A DNA stretch of 64,000 bases from Thermodesulfobacteriota bacterium (GTDB lineage: Bacteria > Desulfobacterota_D > UBA1144 > Nemesobacterales > UBA2774): positions 294,320 through 358,319 of the forward strand of contig DAOKYU010000003.1 of assembly GCA_035325995.1 (NCBI GenBank), read 5' to 3'. Position numbers and translations under genes: made by a program. Positions 58,618 through 64,000 of this stretch are shown here, one piece after another (positions within the stretch are counted from its first letter, which is position 1; each line of letters starts with the position of its first letter). The notes beneath the pieces are model-generated. The model saw nothing but the letters and a program-made list of their open reading frames with translations. It did not search any database and was not told the DNA's origin.

Positions 58618-60315
58618 CTACCACGACCCCCCTCCTCCGCCTCCGAATCCGCCTCCGCTCGACCCGCCCCCTCCGAACCCGCTCCCGCCCGACTTCCTCG
58701 GGGCGGACGCGAACGTGCTGTTCATCACCCCGAGGCTCCTTCCTATGTCGGCGGCGAAAACCCTCGGCGTAAAGGAATTCGCATATCCCGGCGACGAATA
58801 CCAGCCCGGCGGCTCCCTGTATATGTCCTTGAACGCGTCGGCCCACTTCTCTTCGAGCCCGAATACGAGCGCGAAGGGCAGGACCCTGTCGAAGAGGGTA
58901 GGGTCGTCCTTCGCGAGCGCCTCGATACGGCTTTTCTCGGCCTTGTCGATGAATTCCTTAAAGCCGAGGAGCTCTTCGTTCGCGAGCGCTCCCTCCCTCG
59001 TTTTTCTCGGCATGGATCCCGACCACGCGAGTATTATCACGCCCGAGAGGGCGATCGAAATCTTGAGCAGAAAGTTCGTAAAGAGGGCAAAGCCTATTAT
59101 GAGCAGTATGATCCCCGCCCACTTGTAAATCCCCTTCACCTTCTCCGGGTCCCCGGGGAAGTATCCGCCTCCGACCAGCTCGTCGTAAAGGGACTTCTTT
59201 ATGCCGGGCAGCTCCCTGTAGAACTTATTCCTGAGGTCCGAGATCTCCACCTCGCCGCCGGTCTTGAAAATCCCGTCGAGCACCTTCTTCTCGTGGGGCT
59301 TGAGCTCCCCCTGCGCGGCCTCCTTCGTCTTTATGAGCTTGTAGTCCCTGTCCGAGAAGAAATAGAATTTCGTCGACGTCTCCTCTTCGATCCTGAGATA
59401 TCCCCTCACGGCGAGGTCTATGACTGTAGACGTTATGTCCGCGACGTCCGCCCTCTCGTCTATGAGCGTCCCCGCCTCGGCCGGGGTGAATCCCTCGGGC
59501 GGCTCGTACCTTACCATTACGGAGCCCCTTCCCTCGGGGTCGCGTCCGCTCGTCCGCCAGATGTAGAACATCCCGAAGAACGTCGCGAAGGGCAGGACGA
59601 AATACCAGTTGTCCGAAAGGAGCCGGAGTAATTTCTCGAGCCCCGAGGGCTCCTTTACGGTCCCCTTCGGAAACCCGGTCACGGTGGTAAGGCCCTCTCC
59701 CGCCCAAAGGGCGCGCGTGGCGGCGAACTCCGCCTCGCTGTCAGTCGCGGACGCCGTGCAGTCCCTGCCGGTCGCTCCCCGGTGGCCCGTATAACATTCC
59801 GCCTTGATTTCTCCCGCCGCTCCCTCGGGGAGATATACCCTGGCGCCGGCCTTCTCTATCGGCACCCTCCACTCGTCCCCCGTCACGTTCCAGTAAAGCT
59901 CGTCGTGGTCTTCGAAGAACGCCGCGGCCCCCCTCACTGTATACTCGATCCTGTACCCGTGCACCCCGGTTACGGTCCTGTCCGGGTCCCCTATCCGGAT
60001 GTTTACCACCGAACCCTCCGTGCTCACCTTATACCGATAAGGGTTCCCGTCGAAGTCCGTCACATCCTTAACGTCTATCTTTATGCTGTAACGCTTGTAA
60101 CCGTAATCGTATTTATAAGGGATGTACCTGTATATGCCGTGCCTCTCCGCATATTGAAAGTCGTACTCTATGTCCTCGACGACGGTGAGGCTCCCGCTCT
60201 CGTCTATGTATATGTCCGAATGGAAGCTCCTTATCTCCTCCGCATCGGCCGCCGGCATAAGGACGGCAAAGAAGGCGAGGGCGAGGATTATAAGAGCGGC
60301 GCGCGCTTTAGTCAT
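58618..60315 (-). CDS. DUF2207 membrane protein
   Basis: A signal peptide (1-25) leads to the DUF2207 domain (about 27-225; EEIRSFHSDIYIDESGSLTVVEDIEYDF start). A membrane span follows near 232-252 (WYFVLPFATFFGMFYIW), then a cytoplasmic part, and two spans near 400-436. The C-terminus is a Gly/Ser-rich run ending FGGGGGGSW. The length is 565 aa, normal for this family. Such proteins usually follow lemA, as here with a 28-bp gap. The function is not established. Confidence 0.9.
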   Translation of the reverse strand: MTKARAALIILALAFFAVLMPAADAEEIRSFHSDIYIDESGSLTVVEDIEYDFQYAERHGIYRYIPYKYDYGYKRYSIKIDVKDVTDFDGNPYRYKVSTEGSVVNIRIGDPDRTVTGVHGYRIEYTVRGAAAFFEDHDELYWNVTGDEWRVPIEKAGARVYLPEGAAGEIKAECYTGHRGATGRDCTASATDSEAEFAATRALWAGEGLTTVTGFPKGTVKEPSGLEKLLRLLSDNWYFVLPFATFFGMFYIWRTSGRDPEGRGSVMVRYEPPEGFTPAEAGTLIDERADVADITSTVIDLAVRGYLRIEEETSTKFYFFSDRDYKLIKTKEAAQGELKPHEKKVLDGIFKTGGEVEISDLRNKFYRELPGIKKSLYDELVGGGYFPGDPEKVKGIYKWAGIILLIIGFALFTNFLLKISIALSGVIILAWSGSMPRKTREGALANEELLGFKEFIDKAEKSRIEALAKDDPTLFDRVLPFALVFGLEEKWADAFKDIYREPPGWYSSPGYANSFTPRVFAADIGRSLGVMNSTFASAPRKSGGSGFGGGGSSGGGFGGGGGGSW

Positions 60316-60343
60316 GTAAGATGGGGCCTCCCCGAGGGCCTTT

Positions 60344-60904
60344 TTACTGGCCGAAGCTTACTTTCGGAGCGGTTCTCTCGGCCTCTGAATCGAGCTCGAA
60401 ATACTCCTTCTTCCGGAAGCCGAACATGTTGGCCACGAAGTTGCTCGGAACCGTTTCTATCTTCGTATTGAGGTCCCTGACGACGGCGTTGTAATAACGG
60501 CGAGCGAGCTGTATCTGCTCCTCTATCCTCGAAAGCTCGGCCTGGAGCTCGAGGAAATTCTGGTTCGCCTTAAGGTCCGGATATGCCTCCGAAAGGGCGA
60601 AGAGACTCTTGAGCGTCGACTGGAGGAAGTTTTCCGCCTCGGCCTTGGCCTCTGGTGTCGTGGCCTGCATGGCCCGGCTCCTCGCCTCGACCACGCTCTC
60701 GAAGGTGGACTTTTCGTGGGATGCGTATCCCTTCACGGTCTCGACGAGGTTCGGTATGAGGTCGTATCTTCTCTTTAGCTGAACGTCCACGTCCGACCAT
60801 GCCTGCTCGGCCATGTTCCTCAGCTTGACGAGCCCGTTGTAAATCCCGACTAAAGCGAACGCTACCGCCGCTATAACGGCAAGAACTATAAGTGTCCCGG
60901 TCAT
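60344..60904 (-). CDS. lemA: LemA family protein
   Basis: The LemA fold consists of an N-terminal membrane span (TLIVLAVIAAVAFALVGIYNGLV), LRNMAEQAWSDVDVQLKRRYDLIPNLVETVKGYA and a helical bundle with ARRYYNAVVRDLN. The 186-aa length is typical. GAGAGG lies before the ATG. It is the first gene of a two-gene unit with DUF2207. A palindrome over its -10 region hints at regulation. Confidence 0.95.
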   Translation of the reverse strand: MTGTLIVLAVIAAVAFALVGIYNGLVKLRNMAEQAWSDVDVQLKRRYDLIPNLVETVKGYASHEKSTFESVVEARSRAMQATTPEAKAEAENFLQSTLKSLFALSEAYPDLKANQNFLELQAELSRIEEQIQLARRYYNAVVRDLNTKIETVPSNFVANMFGFRKKEYFELDSEAERTAPKVSFGQ

Positions 60905-60957
60905 GTCTTTGCCTCTCTTCTTTCTTTCTCGGGAACGCGGCTCCGCACCCCCGGGTC

Positions 60958-60982
60958 GGATAAATTATAAATCAATTTATCC
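60958..60982. promoter_or_regulatory. Dyad over the lemA promoter
   Basis: GGATAAAT-9-ATTTATCC is a perfect 8-bp inverted repeat with TATAAT in its spacer on the lemA strand. It is a candidate operator about 55 bases upstream of the ATG. Confidence 0.4.
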
Positions 60983-61032
60983 TCCCCCGCGACGAACCCG
61001 GCTTATCGGCTGCCTCGAAAGCGGCCGGCCGC

Positions 61033-62253
61033 TTACCAGAGCGGGTTGAAAGTGAGGCCCGAGAGTATCTTCGGATAAAAATAGGTGGTCTTGTGCGGCA
61101 TCCTCTCGCCGTCGCGGACGACGTCGAATATGTCGCCGGCCTTGAGCTCGGGGAGTATAAAGCCGAGCGGGTATTCCCCGCTCCCCGTGAGTTTGACTGC
61201 CTCTTCCAGGAACTTCGTGTAGAAAACCCCGGATTCTTCCTCGTTCAGTATGTCCTTGAAAACTATCTTGTGAAGGAGCATGACGCCGAGCCTCGAATAC
61301 CCTTCGCCCGAGCGGTCCTTCACGGAAACCCTGTACGCTTTCTTCCTGTCCCCTGTTATGACGGTAAATTCCTCGTGGCCTATGTCGGACACGGCCTCGC
61401 CGAACTCCATCTCTTTCACGTTGAAGTACTCGCCCAGCTTTGCGAGGAACGATTCCGCCGTGTATCGGCCCATGTTCTTAGCCAGCCTGTGCGTGGGGTT
61501 GATAATGAGCCCCTCGCCCTCGCCGCGCGCGAGGAACATCATCACGTAGTCATAAGGTTTCTCTTCCTCTGTCGGGTTACTCTCCCTCTGGATTCTCCTG
61601 TAGTCGAGCGCGGTCTCGTACCTGTGATGCCCGTCGGCGATGAGAAAGCTCGTGTCCTCGAGGCGCCCGGCCACGCGCGAGATAACCCCCTTGTCCGATA
61701 TCTTCCAGAGTATATTTCTCACGCCGTCCGCCGTCGTAACGTCGAATATCGGGGTCCCGAGTTTCTCCTCTATGGCCTTCTCCGTGTCCCCCTCGGGGTC
61801 CGAATAAACGGAGAATACCGGGCTCATGTTCGCCTTACACGCCGTATTCAGCTTGAGCCTGTCCTGCTTGTGCTTCGGGAAAGTCAGCTCGTGCGGGAGT
61901 ATCTTCTTCGTGGAAAAGTCTTCGAGCTTCACCTTCGCTATGAACCCCTTCCGTGTGTACTTCTTCCCCCCGATTTCGAATTCCTGGTGATAAGGGTATA
62001 TCGACGGCTCCTCGTCCTGTATGAGCACGTCGCCCAAGAACCAGTCCCTGAAGGTCTTCGCCGCCCTCTCGTATTTAAGGTCCGTATCACCTTTCGGGAG
62101 GACGAGCCTCACGACGTTATGCGGATCGAGCGCGAGCAGCTCTTTCTGCTCCGCCTGGCTTATGACGTCGTACGGGGGCGCAAGCACCTTCGAAAAGTCC
62201 CCGATTTTCTCCGGGTTATACCTTATACCCTTAAACCCTCTGACTGTAGGCAT
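61033..62253 (-). CDS. DUF1015 family protein
   Basis: The start PTVRGFKGIRYNPEKIGDFSKVLAPPYDVIS, the middle FLIADGHHRYETALDYR and the end MPHKTTYFYPKILSGLTFNPLW are the well-kept DUF1015 motifs. The length is 406 aa. The biochemical role is unknown; the HHRY motif resembles ParB-like nuclease/CTPase folds, which is only a resemblance. It begins 1 base after the tsaC stop, so it is coupled to tsaC and purE. Confidence 0.92.
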   Translation of the reverse strand: MPTVRGFKGIRYNPEKIGDFSKVLAPPYDVISQAEQKELLALDPHNVVRLVLPKGDTDLKYERAAKTFRDWFLGDVLIQDEEPSIYPYHQEFEIGGKKYTRKGFIAKVKLEDFSTKKILPHELTFPKHKQDRLKLNTACKANMSPVFSVYSDPEGDTEKAIEEKLGTPIFDVTTADGVRNILWKISDKGVISRVAGRLEDTSFLIADGHHRYETALDYRRIQRESNPTEEEKPYDYVMMFLARGEGEGLIINPTHRLAKNMGRYTAESFLAKLGEYFNVKEMEFGEAVSDIGHEEFTVITGDRKKAYRVSVKDRSGEGYSRLGVMLLHKIVFKDILNEEESGVFYTKFLEEAVKLTGSGEYPLGFILPELKAGDIFDVVRDGERMPHKTTYFYPKILSGLTFNPLW

Positions 62254-62254
62254 T

Positions 62255-62869
62255 CTATAAATACTCCTTTAATTCCCGGGATGAAAGGTCTCCCTCTCGC
62301 ACGATTCGGGGGGAGCCGGCGGCGAGGTCCACGATTGTAGACCCTTTCGAGGCCGGAATGTTACCAGAGTCTATTATAAGTTCAACCTTACCACGGAATG
62401 TTTCGTATACGTAACTGGATTTTAATATGTTACCCGCGCCGCTCAGGTTTGCGCTCGTCGATGTAATGGGAACGTCTATATATTCGAAGAGCGCCCTTAC
62501 GAACGGGTGGGCCGAGATCCTTACGGCGACCTTCCCGGTCCCCGCCGTTATAACGGGGTTCAACTCTCCCGACACCTTAAGTATTATGGTAAGCGCCCCC
62601 GGCCAGAATTTCCCGGCCAGCCGTTCGGCGGCGGGCGGCGCCTCGGCTATGGACCCGAGCATCTCGAAGTCCCTCACGAGCACCGGTATGGGCATGTCCT
62701 TCGGGCGGCCCTTTATCTCGAATATCCTTTCGACGGCGGCGTCGCTCGTGACGAGCGCACCTATCCCGTACAGGGTCTCCGTCGGATAGACGATAACGCC
62801 CCCTTCCCCTAAAACCCCGGCGGCCCGCTCCGGCGATCCCGGGTCTTCGGCTTTTATTACTTCAGTCAA
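62255..62869 (-). CDS. tsaC: L-threonylcarbamoyladenylate synthase
   Basis: The first step of t6A37 tRNA modification: threonine, bicarbonate and ATP to threonylcarbamoyl-AMP. The YrdC/Sua5 fold is clear: VIVYPTETLYGIGAL, IFEIKGRPKDMPIPVLV, FWPGALTIIL, VAVRISAHP and PITSTSANLSG. At 204 aa it has the YrdC domain only, without the Sua5 C-terminal extension. It sits 13 bases after purE. Confidence 0.94.
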   Translation of the reverse strand: MTEVIKAEDPGSPERAAGVLGEGGVIVYPTETLYGIGALVTSDAAVERIFEIKGRPKDMPIPVLVRDFEMLGSIAEAPPAAERLAGKFWPGALTIILKVSGELNPVITAGTGKVAVRISAHPFVRALFEYIDVPITSTSANLSGAGNILKSSYVYETFRGKVELIIDSGNIPASKGSTIVDLAAGSPRIVREGDLSSRELKEYL

Positions 62870-62882
62870 CGGCCTGCGGTTC

Positions 62883-63371
62883 TTACCTGTCGTGCTTTTT
62901 CGCCGCGCTTTCTACCTTCCTGGCCAGGCGTTTTCTGGCTTCCTTCACCCTTTTGTTCACTTCCGGGTACTTTACGGCGAGTATGGCTCCGGCGTAAAGG
63001 GCGGCGTTTCTCGCCCCGCCCTTGCCTATGGCCATGGAGGCTACGGGTATCCCCGGCGGCATCTGCACTATGGCCAGAAGGGCGTCGAGCCCGTTCAAGG
63101 GCGACGAGTCCACGGGAACGCCTATCACGGGCAGGGTCGTATAAGATGCGACCACCCCCGGTAGATGGGCGGCCCATCCGGCGCCCGCTATTATTACCTC
63201 GATTCCCCTTTTTTCGGCGCTTTCGACGTACCTTTTAACCCTGCCGGGCGTTCTGTGGGCCGAGGCCACCCTGAGCTCGTACTCTATTTCCAGCTCCTCG
63301 AGGGCTTTACAGGCGTCCTCCATGCTTCCCAGGTCCGAATCGCTGCCTACTATGATTCCAACTTTAGGCAT
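62883..63371 (-). CDS. purE: N5-carboxyaminoimidazole ribonucleotide mutase
   Basis: A purine synthesis step that moves the carboxyl group of N5-CAIR to give CAIR. VGIIVGSDSDLGSMEDA is the start, SAHRTPGRV the active site, IIAGAGWAAHLPGVVA and GVPVDSSPLNGLDALLAIVQMPPGIPVA the core. ATG 63371 gives 162 aa and is preferred to one at 63401, which lies in the promoter. The purK partner is not in the window. Confidence 0.95.
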   Translation of the reverse strand: MPKVGIIVGSDSDLGSMEDACKALEELEIEYELRVASAHRTPGRVKRYVESAEKRGIEVIIAGAGWAAHLPGVVASYTTLPVIGVPVDSSPLNGLDALLAIVQMPPGIPVASMAIGKGGARNAALYAGAILAVKYPEVNKRVKEARKRLARKVESAAKKHDR

Positions 63372-63383
63372 AATTAAGCCGAA

Positions 63384-63412
63384 AACATATCCCGTTTGCA
63401 CTATTTTTTCAA
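63384..63412 (-). promoter_or_regulatory. purE-tsaC-DUF1015 promoter
   Basis: Minus strand: TTGAAA (63407-63412), 17-bp spacer, TATGTT (63384-63389), 12 bases from ATG 63371, so the leader is only about 5 bases. No PurR-like box seen. Confidence 0.55.
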
Positions 63413-63468
63413 GGACTACCCCCGGCCTTTTAATATTTCATCCGTTGGGTACACTGGCTTGGTTGTAC

Positions 63469-63497
63469 TTGACAAAGATAAGCGCGTGGTTATTTTA
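63469..63497 (+). promoter_or_regulatory. groESL promoter
   Basis: TTGACA (63469-63474), then TATTTT (63491-63496) after 16 bp. The leader of about 115 bases includes an AT-rich CTATAACTATAATAG stretch near 63522-63537, which could be a second promoter. No CIRCE inverted repeat is present, so HrcA control is unlikely here. Confidence 0.5.
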
Positions 63498-63619
63498 ATA
63501 TGGGAAAATCGGTTTTTTTTCACTATAACTATAATAGAATAGACACAGAAAAACAGATACTGAACTCCAGCCAGTCTTATTTCAGATAACACTATTATAA
63601 AAATAGAAGGAGGTTTGTT

Positions 63620-63907
63620 ATGAAGGTAAGGCCATTACACGACAAGGTTTTAATTCAGAGACTCGATAGCGAAGAAACCACCAAAGGCGGTATCATCATT
63701 CCCGACTCCGCAAAGGAGAAACCGCAGGAGGGCAAGGTAATAGCGGTTGGTAACGGCAGGGTCCTCGAGGACGGCTCGACCAAGCCGCTCGAAGTCAAGA
63801 AGGGAGACAAGATTCTCTTCAGCAAGTACGGCGGTACGGACATCAGGATCGACGGCGAAGACTACCTCATACTCAGCGAGGAAGAAATTCTGGCCGTAGT
63901 TGATTAA
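63620..63907 (+). CDS. groS: Co-chaperonin GroES
   Basis: GroES caps the GroEL cage. MKVRPLHDKVLIQRLDSEETTKGGIIIPDSA carries the mobile loop (about 17-32), and KEKPQEGKVIAVGNGR and ILSEEEILAVVD are standard. The 95-aa length is normal. AGGAGG lies 7 bases before the ATG. GroEL follows after 40 bases with its own AGGAGG. Confidence 0.98.
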   Translation: MKVRPLHDKVLIQRLDSEETTKGGIIIPDSAKEKPQEGKVIAVGNGRVLEDGSTKPLEVKKGDKILFSKYGGTDIRIDGEDYLILSEEEILAVVD

Positions 63908-63947
63908 TCCAACCCCCAAATCCAAAATTCCCAGGAGGTAGAAGAAA

Positions 63948-64000
63948 ATGGCAGCAAAGGAAATCAAATTTGAGAGGGCGGCGCAGGACTCGATATTGAA
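63948..64000 (+). CDS. groL: Chaperonin GroEL (start only)
   Basis: The window ends 17 codons into the gene. MAAKEIKFERAAQDSIL matches the GroEL N-terminus, and AGGAGG stands 10 bases ahead. The rest lies to the right of the window. Confidence 0.9.
   Translation, partial: MAAKEIKFERAAQDSIL

Noticed and set aside
63412..63619. CIRCE-type heat-shock operator upstream of groES
   Set aside because: No TTAGCACTC-9-GAGTGCTAA or close variant occurs; only an ordinary promoter is seen.
1..64000. CRISPR arrays and rRNA genes
   Set aside because: No regularly spaced direct repeats with unique spacers and no rRNA-like sequence were found on reading the window; the repeats seen are dispersed, not arrayed.

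Overview
This window looks like a chromosomal stretch of a Gram-negative bacterium carrying the right-hand end of an integrated mobile element. The Gram-negative reading rests on a long YidC with a periplasmic domain, a predicted outer-membrane beta-barrel protein, a lipoprotein, an MlaE permease and a LemA/DUF2207 pair. The gene mix resembles Desulfobacterota-like or related deep lineages: an acyl-CoA carboxylase, two acyl-CoA ligases, 3-hydroxyacyl-CoA dehydrogenase, two nitrilases, a multi-sensor kinase, and GC-rich coding with many ATA and AGG codons. No marker here fixes the phylum, so that placement is weak inference.

Region 1 (1-6631) is the end of an integrative element. In order it holds the C-terminal part of a RepA-like ATPase, small unknown proteins, a YedK/HMCES-type DNA-protein crosslink protein, UmuD and UmuC, three more small genes and a tyrosine recombinase. 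The recombinase gene ends just outside the 3' end of a tRNA-Arg(CCG) gene, the likely attachment site. The other element end lies left of the window. Two near-identical 16-bp palindromes occur in the element. One of them contains the -35 box of a promoter, so they look like operators.

Region 2 (6632-24790) is host housekeeping and metabolism: uracil-DNA glycosylase, LeuRS, glutaredoxin, ThiE, a beta-barrel protein, threonine synthase, acylphosphatase, a metallo-hydrolase, FtsB, a diguanylate cyclase, RsmA, a three-gene biotin-dependent acyl-CoA carboxylase, CoaE and 3-hydroxyacyl-CoA dehydrogenase. The glycosylase belongs to the iron-sulfur UDG family but has lost the cluster cysteines.

Region 3 (24791-46921) carries GltX, a glutaredoxin, lipoprotein-MlaE, PncB, a nitrilase, an F420-type oxidoreductase, a lytic transglycosylase, the rpmH-rnpA-yidD-yidC-jag operon, TadA, two tandem acyl-CoA ligases, TrpEG and a phosphomannomutase. 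It is punctuated by gene-free blocks of mosaic repeats.

Region 4 (46922-64000) holds a second nitrilase, a thiamine-diphosphate enzyme, LepA, a 1543-residue PAS/GAF hybrid histidine kinase, a thiol-disulfide protein gene broken by one amber codon, LemA/DUF2207, purE-tsaC-DUF1015, and groES with the start of groEL.

A property that cuts across regions is promoter layout. Many genes have a clear -35/-10 pair with a 17-bp spacer whose -10 box ends only 6-9 bases before the start codon, with no ribosome binding site. These genes probably make leaderless mRNAs. They include the yedK-like gene, thiE, thrC, acyP, coaE and gltX. Others, such as both acyl-CoA ligases and the carboxylase, have ordinary leaders with good Shine-Dalgarno sequences. 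Promoter and operator calls are by eye and have no experimental support.
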